This document shows positions 56,144 to 64,000 of a stretch of DNA of 64,000 bases, piece after piece (the stretch's first letter is position 1; each line of letters begins with the position of its first letter). Under the pieces are notes generated by a model, which ran no database searches, was not told the origin of the DNA, and saw only the letters and a list, made by a program, of their open reading frames with translations. A program made the translations under genes and the position numbers. The DNA is from an uncultured Bacteroidales bacterium (GTDB lineage Bacteria; Bacteroidota; Bacteroidia; Bacteroidales; Muribaculaceae), in contig CASENC010000049.1 of the NCBI GenBank assembly GCA_949289215.1, positions 186,001 through 250,000 on the forward strand, given 5' to 3'.

Positions 56144-56725
56144 TTATTTGCGGCAGTTGTCGATGGCTTGCTTGATGTTCTCGAAAATATCTTCGATTGA
56201 GCCAAGGCCGTTGATCGCGGCGTATATGCCTTCGTCAACGTAGTGGTCGCGCAGCGGGCTTGTTTGGCTGTGGTAAACGGCGAGACGCTTTTTGATGGTT
56301 TCGAGGTTGTCGTCGCTGCGGCCCGATTCCTTGCCACGCTTGATGAGGCGGTCAACAAGCTCTTCTTCGGGAACATCAAGCCCAATTACGATGTCAACCT
56401 TCGAGCCGCGGCGTGCAAGCATTTCTTTCAGGGCTTTGGCTTGCTCGGTAGTGCGTGGGAAACCGTCGAAAATCACGCCTTGTTTCTCTTTTTCGGGATT
56501 TTCGTCAAGCACCTTTTCAAGTATGCTTATCATCAGGTCGTCGGGGATAAGTTTGCCGTCGTTGATGTATCCCGAAGCAATCTTGCCCAGTTCTGTACCG
56601 CGTTTTATATGGTCGCGAAGCACGTCGCCCGTTGAAATATGGAACAGCCCGTAATGCTTGATTAGGAATTCGCTTTGAGTGCCTTTGCCCGACCCCGGGG
56701 CTCCGAAAATAACGATATTATACAT
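56144..56725 (-). CDS. adk: adenylate kinase
   Basis: Converts AMP and ATP to two ADP. 193 residues: GAPGSGKGTQSEFLIKHYG Walker A, ISTGDVLRDHIKRGTELG, GVIFDGFPRTTEQAKAL and IGLDVPEEELVDRLIKRGKE. The LID is short, without zinc cysteines, as in the small (cytosolic-like) variant. Complete. hpt is upstream on the same strand with 36 bases between. Confidence 0.97.
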   Translation of the reverse strand: MYNIVIFGAPGSGKGTQSEFLIKHYGLFHISTGDVLRDHIKRGTELGKIASGYINDGKLIPDDLMISILEKVLDENPEKEKQGVIFDGFPRTTEQAKALKEMLARRGSKVDIVIGLDVPEEELVDRLIKRGKESGRSDDNLETIKKRLAVYHSQTSPLRDHYVDEGIYAAINGLGSIEDIFENIKQAIDNCRK

Positions 56726-56761
56726 CTTAGTTGGAATTTAAGTGTGAGGGTTTATGTAAAT

Positions 56762-57307
56762 TTATTTTTCTTCGCTAAGTACGAATATGTCGCTCAGGTT
56801 TCGAGCCTGTCCGTCGATGTCGAGTCCGTAGCCTATGATGAATTTCGGCGGAATGCTGAATCCTATGTAATCGGGGCGGACATCGGTTTGCAGCGACTCG
56901 GGCTTAAACAGCAGCGATGCCAGTTTCACCTCGCTCGGACCTTTGTCGGCAAGGGTTTTCAGCAATTGTTGAGCCGTGATGCCTGTGTCAACGATGTCTT
57001 CCACTATGATTACTTTGCGTCCTTCGATGTTTTCGTCAAGCCCCATCACCTGTTTTGCCGTGCCGGTTGTCGAAGTGCCTTCGTAGGACTTGAAGCGTAT
57101 GAATGAAATTTCGGCACCTTTGATGCGGCATTCGCGGAACAGGTCAACCGCAAATATGGCGGCACCGTTAAGCACACAAAGGAACAGCGGGTTGTCGTCG
57201 GCGTAGTCGCGCCGTATCTCTTCGGCAACGCGTTTCACTTGCCGGGCTATCTCGTCTCTTGTCAAGTAAGGCTCGAATGTGAGTCCGTTATAAGTAACTT
57301 TATCCAT
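56762..57307 (-). CDS. hpt: hypoxanthine phosphoribosyltransferase
   Basis: Salvages hypoxanthine and guanine with PRPP. 181 residues: NPLFLCVLNGAAIFAVDLFR, SFIRFKSYEGTSTTGTAKQV flexible loop, the PRPP motif VIIVEDIVDTGITAQQLL, and the purine-binding FKPESLQTDVRPDYIGFSIP. Complete. Likely transcribed with adk downstream. Confidence 0.96.
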   Translation of the reverse strand: MDKVTYNGLTFEPYLTRDEIARQVKRVAEEIRRDYADDNPLFLCVLNGAAIFAVDLFRECRIKGAEISFIRFKSYEGTSTTGTAKQVMGLDENIEGRKVIIVEDIVDTGITAQQLLKTLADKGPSEVKLASLLFKPESLQTDVRPDYIGFSIPPKFIIGYGLDIDGQARNLSDIFVLSEEK

Positions 57308-57383
57308 GTCGTGTGGAATAATTTTTTACAAAAATACGAAATTACTTTTTCAGAAGCAATATGCGGCAGGCTTGTTCACTGCC

Positions 57384-57426
57384 AAAAAGCAAAGGAGACC
57401 GTTTGATGCAGGCCTCCTTTGCTTTA
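57384..57426 (-). terminator. terminator of maeB
   Basis: AAAGCAAAGGAG (57386-57397) pairs with CTCCTTTGCTTT (57414-57425), with T-rich ends. Confidence 0.85.
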
Positions 57427-57448
57427 TAATCGTGTGCTTATTCCGGGG

Positions 57449-59758
57449 TTATTTGTCGTTGGACGCGCTTGAACCCATTTTTTGGTAAACGGCGGCATCC
57501 ATTACCGCAACTGTCGTCAGGTTTACAATGTCGCGTACCGATGCGTCGATAGTGGTCATGTGCACAGGCTTGTTCAACCCTATCTGTATCGGGCCGATGA
57601 TTTCGGCCGACCCCATTTCGAGCAGAGTGCGGTAAGCGGTGTTGGCCGAGCTCAGATTGGGGAATACAAGCGTGTTCACGTCTTTGCCTTTCAAGCGGTT
57701 GAACGGGAAGTTCTTGTCGCGTAACTTCTTGTTGAGAGCGAAGTGCACTTGCATTTCACCGTCGATGAGCAATTCGGGGTAGCGTTCCTGCATGATTTCC
57801 ACCGCTTCGTGTACCATGCGCGGACTCTTCAAGTCCATGTTTGAGCCGAAGTTGCTGTAAGACAGCATCGCAATGACAGGTTCCTGGGCGAAATATTCTA
57901 CTGCGGTACGTGCCAGGCGTGCTATATCGACCAGTGTGTCGGTGTCGTTATCGGCGTTTATCGAAGTGTCGGCAAGGAAATATGTTCCTCGCTTGGTGTT
58001 CATGATGTGAAGGGTGGCGAAATGCTTGTAGCTTGGCCGTATGCCTATCACATTTTTTGCAATCTCGGCCACTTGGCGGCGGTTGCTCGGGTAGCTGCCG
58101 GTGATCATCGCGTCGGCTTCTCCGGTTTCCACCATCATCATGCCGAAGTAGTTGCGGTCGAACATATTTTCACGGGCTTCGGGCAACGTTACGCCGCTGC
58201 GCTGGCGTTTTTCGGTGAGAATGTGCGCATAGCGTTCACGGCGGTCGGCTTCGCGGTCGTGGCGCAAGTTCACGATTTCTATGCCGTCGATGTTCAGCCC
58301 TAATTTGTCGGCGCGTTTTGCGATCATTTCCTCGTTGCCAAGCAATATGGGGATGCAAATGCCCTCGTTGCGTGCAAGCACTGCTGCCTGCAACATATTG
58401 TTGGTGTTGGCTTCGGCAAATACCACGCGTTGCGGATTTTTCTTTGCTTCCTCGGTGAGGCGGCGCATGAGCTGGTTGTCAAAGCCCATAATCGAGCGCA
58501 AATGTCCGTGGTATGCGTTCCAGTCGGTTATGGGCCTGGTGGCCACGCCCGAATCCATGGCTGCCCGTGCAACAGCGGGCGATACGGTGGTGATGAGGCG
58601 CGGGTCGAGAGCCTTGGGCAATATATAGTCTTTGCCAAATTTCAGGCCTTCCATTTCATAAGCGGCATTCACCACCGATGGTACCGGCTGCTTGGCCAGT
58701 GCGGCGATGGCCCTTACGGCGGCGTGCTTCATTTCCTCGTTGATTGCGGTGGCGCCGCAGTCGAGGGCTCCGCGGAATATGTATGGGAAGCCGAGCACGT
58801 TGTTGATTTGGTTAGGGTAGTCGGAACGCCCTGTGGCCATGATAATGTCGTCGCGTGTTGCAACTGCGGTGTTGTAATCTATTTCAGGGTCAGGGTTGGC
58901 AAGAGCGAATACTATGGGGCGCGGAGCCATCGATTTAAGCATTTCGGGTGTAACCACATCCTTGACCGACAGTCCGAGGAACACGTCGGCATCGACCATG
59001 GCTTCGGCCAGTGTGTTTATTTCGCGGTCGGTGACAAATTCCATCTTTTGCGGGTTAAGTCCTGTACGCTTGCGGTTGAGCACACCCTTGCTGTCGCACA
59101 TCACCACATTATCTTTCTTTACGCCAAGTGCAATGTAAAGCCTGGTGCAGGCAACGGCGGCAGCTCCTGCGCCATTGACAACGAGCTTCACCTCGTCGAT
59201 TTTCTTGCCTTGTATTTCTAGGGCGTTCAGCAGTCCGGCGGCCGAAATGATTGCCGTTCCGTGCTGGTCGTCGTGCATTACGGGTATGTTGCATTCCTCT
59301 TTCAGGCGACGCTCGATTTCAAAGCATTGCGGAGCTTTGATGTCTTCGAGGTTGATGCCGCCGAAGGTGGGGGCTATGGCTTTTACGACTTGAATGAATT
59401 TTTCGGTGTCTTTTTCATCGACTTCGATGTCGAAACAGTCAAGGCCCGAGAATATCTTGAAAAGCAGTGCTTTGCCTTCCATTACAGGTTTGCCTCCGAG
59501 TGCGCCTATGTCACCAAGTCCGAGTACGGCGGTGCCGTTGGAGATGACTGCTACGAGGTTGCCTTTGTTGGTGTATTCGTAGGCATCGTGTGGGTTTGCT
59601 TCGATTTCTTTGCATGGAAAGGCAACGCCCGGTGAATAGGCAAGCGACAAGTCAGATTGTGATGAGTATGGAACCGTAGGTTCAATTTCAATTTTGCCCG
59701 GCCTGCCATTATTTTTGTGGTAGGCCAAAGCCATTTCTTTAGTAACTTTTGATGACAT
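57449..59758 (-). CDS. maeB: NADP-dependent malic enzyme with phosphate acetyltransferase-like domain
   Basis: 769 residues. Residues 1 to about 430 are malic enzyme: [59 protein letters not shown] and the NAD(P) region [15 protein letters not shown]. The rest is a phosphotransacetylase-like domain, thought to be regulatory by acetyl-CoA rather than catalytic. Decarboxylates malate to pyruvate, giving NADPH. Full length. The upstream gap 59759-60389 holds a candidate -7 at 59854-59861. Confidence 0.96.
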   Translation of the reverse strand: MSSKVTKEMALAYHKNNGRPGKIEIEPTVPYSSQSDLSLAYSPGVAFPCKEIEANPHDAYEYTNKGNLVAVISNGTAVLGLGDIGALGGKPVMEGKALLFKIFSGLDCFDIEVDEKDTEKFIQVVKAIAPTFGGINLEDIKAPQCFEIERRLKEECNIPVMHDDQHGTAIISAAGLLNALEIQGKKIDEVKLVVNGAGAAAVACTRLYIALGVKKDNVVMCDSKGVLNRKRTGLNPQKMEFVTDREINTLAEAMVDADVFLGLSVKDVVTPEMLKSMAPRPIVFALANPDPEIDYNTAVATRDDIIMATGRSDYPNQINNVLGFPYIFRGALDCGATAINEEMKHAAVRAIAALAKQPVPSVVNAAYEMEGLKFGKDYILPKALDPRLITTVSPAVARAAMDSGVATRPITDWNAYHGHLRSIMGFDNQLMRRLTEEAKKNPQRVVFAEANTNNMLQAAVLARNEGICIPILLGNEEMIAKRADKLGLNIDGIEIVNLRHDREADRRERYAHILTEKRQRSGVTLPEARENMFDRNYFGMMMVETGEADAMITGSYPSNRRQVAEIAKNVIGIRPSYKHFATLHIMNTKRGTYFLADTSINADNDTDTLVDIARLARTAVEYFAQEPVIAMLSYSNFGSNMDLKSPRMVHEAVEIMQERYPELLIDGEMQVHFALNKKLRDKNFPFNRLKGKDVNTLVFPNLSSANTAYRTLLEMGSAEIIGPIQIGLNKPVHMTTIDASVRDIVNLTTVAVMDAAVYQKMGSSASNDK

Positions 59759-59997
59759 ATATATTACAAATGTGTTATAATTGTTTAAATCGTCATGGAT
59801 TTTGCTTTAAATCCATTTGCAAACAAGCGTTTTTAATTTCTTATTCTCATTTGCAAAATTAGTTATTTTTATTGTTTTGTTATGCTAAACTATTGTTGTT
59901 AAATATGAAATAATGGTAATGTAATGCGGAAAGTGTTTATGAAACTTAAAAGATGTAGTCAAAATATAAATCGGGGGGGTAGGTCTCATAAAAGTTG

Positions 59998-60117
59998 TAT
60001 CTTTGCGATGGCATCTGTAGAGGGGGGGACGTTCCCCTGCTGCCTTGGGAAAAAATTAGTATTGAATGAGGTATGTGGTGGCCATGCTTTAGTGAGTCTG
60101 CATGTTTTTTTTGTTAA
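59998..60117 (+). ncRNA. possible small RNA: -7 element and terminator-like hairpin with no ORF
   Basis: TATCTTTG at 59998-60005 begins a stretch without a convincing gene, containing GGGGGACGTTCCCC hairpin sequence and ending in CATGC...GCATG followed by TTTTTTTT (about 60083-60117). Expected product about 105 bases. No -33 TTTG is evident. A 68-residue ORF here has no coding character. No other gene lies in 59759-60389. Confidence 0.35.
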
Positions 60118-60203
60118 GGGCTCTTTTTGACGCGGGCGTTGCGTAACGGTCGGGCAATCGGAGTCTTTATTCGGCCTTTCGGAATTACTTATTTAAATGT
60201 ATG

Positions 60204-60363
60204 GGATGCGTCTCGGCAAAGCAAAGGAAAATGAAGGGGTTCATTTTTTTGCATTGCACTCGACTTTCACTATATTTTGATAATACAGGATGCGTCTCGG
60301 CAATACAAAAGAAAATGAAGGGGTTCATTTTTTTTGCATTGCACTCGACTTTCACTATATTTG
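60204..60363 (+). repeat. tandem duplicated promoter repeat (two 76-base copies)
   Basis: Copies 60204-60279 and 60288-60363 (period 84) are nearly identical, from GGATGCGTCTCGGCAA to CACTATATTT. Each carries TTTG and a -7-like box at 19 bases. The second has TATATTTG (60356-60363) with TTTG at 60333-60336. The first has one extra T (TATATTTTG). The same unit occurs once before rpoN. Confidence 0.8.
60333..60363 (+). promoter_or_regulatory. promoter of small membrane protein/dxs
   Basis: TTTG (60333-60336), 19 bases, TATATTTG (60356-60363), 26 bases before the 59-residue gene. Lies in the second copy of the promoter repeat. Confidence 0.75.
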
Positions 60364-60389
60364 CAAAACTAAAAAAAGGACATCATAGT

Positions 60390-60569
60390 ATGACAAAATA
60401 TCAAATCTTCCGCTTTGCCTGCGTGGCATTGCTGTGGTTGGCGTTGTGTGTCATATTGCTCGCAAGGGTGGAACGTGTCGATTTCATGGTGCTGTTTGCC
60501 ATAGTGGCATCGGGCATTGTGGTATTTGTGCCGTTGTATAAGAAATATGTGCGCAACCGAAAGCAATGA
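60390..60569 (+). CDS. small two-helix membrane protein
   Basis: 59 residues from the ATG at 60390 ([20 protein letters not shown]). Two hydrophobic helices (about 9-26 and 33-50) and a basic tail ([10 protein letters not shown]). The longer frame to 60201 is the translated promoter repeat and is not a protein. Family not recognised. It precedes dxs by 40 bases and shares its promoter. Confidence 0.65.
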   Translation: MTKYQIFRFACVALLWLALCVILLARVERVDFMVLFAIVASGIVVFVPLYKKYVRNRKQ

Positions 60570-60609
60570 AACGATTGACGGAGGAGGTGATTGTGTGTTT
60601 TATAATTCA

Positions 60610-62532
60610 ATGATTAGCGTGCCGGAATTTGATATAAAGAAGGAATGTCCGCTGTTGTCGGGAATAAATACGCCCGACGAGCTGCGTCGGTTGCCTCTTG
60701 AACAACTGCCGCAAGTGTGCAGCGAGATTAGGAAATTTTTAATCGATACGCTTTCCCGTAACCCGGGGCATTTTGCTTCGAGTATGGGTGCGGTGGAGCT
60801 TACCGTAGCGTTGCATTATGTGTTCGATACTCCTTACGACCGCATTGTGTGGGATGTGGGCCATCAGGCATATGCCCATAAAGTGCTTACCGGGCGGCGT
60901 GACCGCTTCGATACTTTGCGTAAATGGGAGGGCTTGAGCGGTTTCCCGAATCCCGATGAAAGTGAATATGACAGTTTCACTGCCGGTCATGCATCTAATT
61001 CCATATCGGCGGCATTGGGTATGACGGTTGCATCGAAACTTGTCGGCGACAAGCGCAGGCGCAATGTGGTGGCCGTGATAGGTGATGCGTCGATAAGCGG
61101 AGGATTGGCGTTCGAGGGGATAAACAATGCCTCGTTGTCGAACAGCAATTTGCTTATCATTCTTAACGACAACGACATGGCCATAGACCAGAATGTGGGT
61201 GCGCTAAACGAATATATGACGCGCATCAATACTTCAAAGGCTTACAATCGGCTGCGTTACAGGGTGTACCATTTCATGAAACGGTGGCACCTTATCGATG
61301 AGAAGCACCGTGGGCTGATATTGCGCTTCAACAACAGCATAAAAGCATTGCTCACCCGCCAACAAAATATTTTTGAAGGATTGAACATACGCTACTTCGG
61401 CCCTTATGACGGGCACGACGTGGAACGCATTGTGAGGGTGCTTGGCGACATAAAAGAGATGGACGGGCCGCGCCTGTTGCACTTGCGCACCCGTAAGGGC
61501 AAGGGATATGAGCCGGCCGAGAAGGATCCTGTGACATGGCATGCGCCGGGGCGGTTCAATCCTGTTACCGGCGAACGCATTGTGGAAAATACTGCTGGCA
61601 AGCCTCCCAAGTGGCAAGATGTATTCGGGCATACGATAGTGGAGCTTGCCCGTGAGAATAAAAGGATAGTGGGCATCACGGCGGCAATGCCTACGGGGTG
61701 TTCGCTTAATTTCATGCTCGAAGAGTTGCCCGACAGGGCATTCGATGTGGGTATAGCCGAGGAACACGCCGTTACGTTTTCGGGCGGAATGGCAAAGGAC
61801 GGGCTTATACCTTTTTGCTGCATTTATTCCACATTTCTGCAACGTGCGTATGACGAGATAATACACGATGTGGCCATACAGCACTTGCCGGTGGTATTCT
61901 GCATCGACCGGGCGGGCCTCGTGGGTGACGATGGCGTGACGCACCACGGTGTGTATGACATGGCTTATCTGAGTTGCATTCCGGGTATCGTCATCAGTTC
62001 GCCCATGGATGAGCATTATTTGCGGCACTTGATGTACACGGCACAAACGGGGAAGCACGGGCCGTTTGCCATCCGCTACCCGCGCGGTGCAGGTGTTACT
62101 GTGGCATGGCAATGCCCCATGCATGAGTTGCCGGTGGGAAAGGGACGGAAACTTTGTGACGGCGACCGTGTGGCGGTGCTCACGATAGGGCCGGTGGGCA
62201 ATGATGTGCAGGATGTGATACGCAGCCTTGGCGATAAGGCTTGCCATGTGGCGCATTACGACATGGTTTTCCTCAATCCCATTGATGAAGATATTCTTGC
62301 CGAGGTGGGTAAGCGTTTCGACCAAGTGGTAACCGTTGAAGACGGTGTGATACATGGCGGCCTTGGCTCTGCTGTAATCGACTGGTTTAACGACCACAAT
62401 ATGGCGGTACACGTGACGCGTTTCGGTGTTCCCGGGCGATTTGTCGCGCAAGGCACCATAGCACAATTGCGCAAGTATTGCGGTATGGACAACGACAGCA
62501 TTAGGGCAAAAATTCTTGACATAGTAAGTTAG
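60610..62532 (+). CDS. dxs: 1-deoxy-D-xylulose-5-phosphate synthase
   Basis: First step of the non-mevalonate isoprenoid pathway, thiamine diphosphate dependent. 640 residues from the ATG at 60610 ([18 protein letters not shown]). Family segments: [38 protein letters not shown], the TPP motif [20 protein letters not shown] and the C-terminal [20 protein letters not shown]. The upstream in-frame extension to 60517 overlaps the small membrane protein gene and was rejected. trkA follows 23 bases after. Confidence 0.97.
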   Translation: MISVPEFDIKKECPLLSGINTPDELRRLPLEQLPQVCSEIRKFLIDTLSRNPGHFASSMGAVELTVALHYVFDTPYDRIVWDVGHQAYAHKVLTGRRDRFDTLRKWEGLSGFPNPDESEYDSFTAGHASNSISAALGMTVASKLVGDKRRRNVVAVIGDASISGGLAFEGINNASLSNSNLLIILNDNDMAIDQNVGALNEYMTRINTSKAYNRLRYRVYHFMKRWHLIDEKHRGLILRFNNSIKALLTRQQNIFEGLNIRYFGPYDGHDVERIVRVLGDIKEMDGPRLLHLRTRKGKGYEPAEKDPVTWHAPGRFNPVTGERIVENTAGKPPKWQDVFGHTIVELARENKRIVGITAAMPTGCSLNFMLEELPDRAFDVGIAEEHAVTFSGGMAKDGLIPFCCIYSTFLQRAYDEIIHDVAIQHLPVVFCIDRAGLVGDDGVTHHGVYDMAYLSCIPGIVISSPMDEHYLRHLMYTAQTGKHGPFAIRYPRGAGVTVAWQCPMHELPVGKGRKLCDGDRVAVLTIGPVGNDVQDVIRSLGDKACHVAHYDMVFLNPIDEDILAEVGKRFDQVVTVEDGVIHGGLGSAVIDWFNDHNMAVHVTRFGVPGRFVAQGTIAQLRKYCGMDNDSIRAKILDIVS

Positions 62533-62555
62533 AAAGAGATATATAATTAAGTATT

Positions 62556-63887
62556 ATGAAAATTGTTATAGCAGGAGCCGGTGAAGTGGGAAGCCACTTG
62601 GCAAAGCTGCTGTCGGAAGAAGGGCAAGATATTATCCTTGTCGATGAGGACGAGGGTAAACTTGATGATTTTGAGATGTATAATTTGCTTACGTGTACCG
62701 GGCGGCCTACGTCGTTCTCTACTTTACGCGAAGCCGGTACCAAGGGGTGCGACTTGTTTATTGCCGTGACACCTTTCGAGTCGCGAAACTTGATGGCTTG
62801 CGCCATAGCCAAGAAATTCGGGGCGCATAACACTGTGGCACGTATCGATAATTACGAATACATGAAAGAGGACAACCGCCCGTTTTTCTCGGGTTTGGGT
62901 GTCGATGATGTTATATATCCCGAGTATCTTGCCGCACAAGAGATATTGACTTCGTTGCAACGCACATGGGTGCGCAGCTGGTTTGAGCTTGTCGATGGGC
63001 ATCTTGTGATTGTCGGGGTGAAATTGCGTGGAAATGCCAGGCTTGTGGGGATGCAACTTAAAGACCTTGCAATGCAGTCGGGGTATATGCACATTTCGGC
63101 CATCAAGCGCAATCATGAGACTATTATCCCGGGTGGCGGCGACCGCGTGTGCGAGGGCGATATCGTGTATATAGCCACTACCAAGGATTATATCCCCAAT
63201 GTGCTTGAAATGACGGGCAAAACACCTGTCGAGGTGAAGCGTGTGATGATAATGGGCGGCAGCCGCATCGCCGTGCAATTGGTGCGTGCCGCGGCCGGGA
63301 AATATAAGTTTAAAATCATAGAGAGCGATCGCGGTCGCTGCCATGAGCTTGCCGAGTTGCTGCCCGATTGCAACATTGTGCATGGCGACGGGCGCGATGT
63401 AGAACTGTTGCAGGAAGAAGGGATAAGCGACTGCGAGGCATTCGTGGCATTGACGGGCAGTTCCGAGACCAACATACTGGGATGCCTTGCCGCCAAGGAA
63501 TATGGCGTGAAGAAGACTGTTGCCGAAGTGGAGAACATCCAATTTATTTCCGAGGCCGAGGGGCTTAACATAGGGTCGGTTGTCAACAAGAAGTTGTTGG
63601 CTTCGAGCCGCATTTTCCAGTTGATGCTCGACCGTGATTCGAGCAATTCCAAGTGCCTTGCGCTTGCCGATGCCGAAGTTGCCGAACTGGTGGTGAAAGA
63701 AGGCTCGCGAATAACGCGCGATGCGGTGATGAACTTGAACCTGTCGCGCGACATGACCATTGCCGGGTTGGTGCGTGACGGGAAAGGATTGCTTGTGAAG
63801 GGCGACACACGCATACAGCCGGGCGACCATGTGGTGATCTTCTGCCTGCAGGGGGCTTTGCACAAGATGGAAAAATTGTTTAAATGA
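62556..63887 (+). CDS. trkA: Trk potassium transport regulatory protein TrkA
   Basis: NAD(H)-binding gating subunit of the Trk potassium channel. 443 residues: two RCK_N-RCK_C repeats, the first opening MKIVIAGAGEVGSHLAKLL, the second VMIMGGSRIAVQLVRAAAGK near residue 230. Both have the GxGxxG-like or related dinucleotide loop and aspartate partner. Complete. trkH follows 16 bases after its stop. Confidence 0.96.
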   Translation: MKIVIAGAGEVGSHLAKLLSEEGQDIILVDEDEGKLDDFEMYNLLTCTGRPTSFSTLREAGTKGCDLFIAVTPFESRNLMACAIAKKFGAHNTVARIDNYEYMKEDNRPFFSGLGVDDVIYPEYLAAQEILTSLQRTWVRSWFELVDGHLVIVGVKLRGNARLVGMQLKDLAMQSGYMHISAIKRNHETIIPGGGDRVCEGDIVYIATTKDYIPNVLEMTGKTPVEVKRVMIMGGSRIAVQLVRAAAGKYKFKIIESDRGRCHELAELLPDCNIVHGDGRDVELLQEEGISDCEAFVALTGSSETNILGCLAAKEYGVKKTVAEVENIQFISEAEGLNIGSVVNKKLLASSRIFQLMLDRDSSNSKCLALADAEVAELVVKEGSRITRDAVMNLNLSRDMTIAGLVRDGKGLLVKGDTRIQPGDHVVIFCLQGALHKMEKLFK

Positions 63888-63903
63888 CACACGTCACGAA
63901 ATC

Positions 63904-64000
63904 ATGTATTCGATATTCAAGAAAAAGTCAACGATAAACCTGCCTGCGATTTTAAGGGTGCTCGGGTTGCTGCTCATCATGGAGGCATTGTTTATGGTTG
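63904..64000 (+). CDS. trkH: Trk potassium uptake protein TrkH, truncated by window end
   Basis: The first 32 codons (MYSIFKKKSTINLPAILRVL, then GLLLIMEALFMV) begin 16 bases after trkA. The short basic start followed by a first membrane helix, and the position right after trkA, identify it as the TrkH channel subunit. The rest is beyond the window, so this rests mainly on context. Confidence 0.75.
   Translation, partial: MYSIFKKKSTINLPAILRVLGLLLIMEALFMV

Noticed and set aside
59924-60130. 68-residue frame in the maeB-dxs gap
   Set aside because: No family, internal run of glycine codons from a G-run, no good start signal; the region is better read as non-coding.
60201-60389. 122-residue frame including the repeat upstream of the small membrane protein
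   Set aside because: The first 63 residues are the translated promoter repeat; the gene begins at 60390.

Overview
The window is a chromosomal segment from a Bacteroidales bacterium. A gut Muribaculaceae-like or Bacteroides-like member is my inference. Supporting signs are a SusC/SusD pair, Bacteroidetes-type promoters (TTTG, about 19-20 bases, then TAnnTTTG) in front of many genes, weak or absent Shine-Dalgarno sequences, lipoproteins with short SC lipoboxes, DUF4270 and LruC proteins, a protein with a type IX secretion-like C-terminal domain, the long form of IspG, and a malic enzyme fused to a phosphotransacetylase domain. No ribosomal RNA, CRISPR array or complete insertion sequence was seen.

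Layout. 0-4.7 kb: the 3' part of a SusC TonB-dependent transporter and its SusD partner, the end of a glycan-uptake locus. 5-7.6 kb: the queuosine precursor genes queF, queC, queD and queE on the minus strand, with AT-rich palindromic repeats between them, and a tRNA-Thr upstream. 7.6-15 kb: DUF4270 lipoprotein, a short starch-synthase-like glycosyltransferase, a CapA-type phosphoesterase, folD, ffh, panD and panC, all on the minus strand. 15.1-16.4 kb: a very AT-rich three-gene cassette (84-residue small protein, SecB-like chaperone, putative ADP-ribosyltransferase-like toxin). 16.6-26.8 kb: small membrane protein, DUF695 protein, pyrE, SRPBCC protein, a large phage-tail-like orphan, a phosphopantetheinyl transferase, a C69 dipeptidase, a LruC lipoprotein and an unknown protein. 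26.9-32.4 kb: rpoN, a membrane protein, purE, a GT11 fucosyltransferase and ispG. 32.5-44.4 kb: secreted beta-propeller-like protein, gyrB, an outer-membrane protein with a phosphoesterase, a polysaccharide flippase, a membrane lipoprotein, an AspT-type transporter, a DUF2007 protein and mltG. 44.5-50 kb: tRNA-Ser, a transposase remnant, pfkA, menG, purC, phoH and a radical SAM gene. 50.4-55.2 kb: the lysine/aspartate pathway (lysC, lysA, dapA) with trxA and a nucleoside phosphorylase. 55.2-64 kb: trmD, adk, hpt, maeB, a small membrane protein, dxs, trkA and the start of trkH.

Most of the window is housekeeping metabolism. Sets that work together are queF/C/D/E (preQ1 synthesis), panC/panD (pantothenate), lysC/lysA/dapA (lysine and peptidoglycan precursor), ispG and dxs (both non-mevalonate isoprenoid steps) and trkA/trkH (potassium uptake).

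The most interesting accessory region is the cassette at 15126-16385. It has the layout of a toxin-antitoxin-chaperone system. The second gene has a clear SecB signature, the third looks like an ADP-ribosyltransferase-fold toxin, and the first ends in YYLAA, close to the ssrA degradation tag. This resembles the published CmdTAC phage-defence idea, but the order and sequences here should be treated as a distinct candidate. Other points worth a look are MITE-like elements, a duplicated promoter-bearing repeat, possible small RNAs, and a shared motif upstream of phoH and the radical SAM gene.
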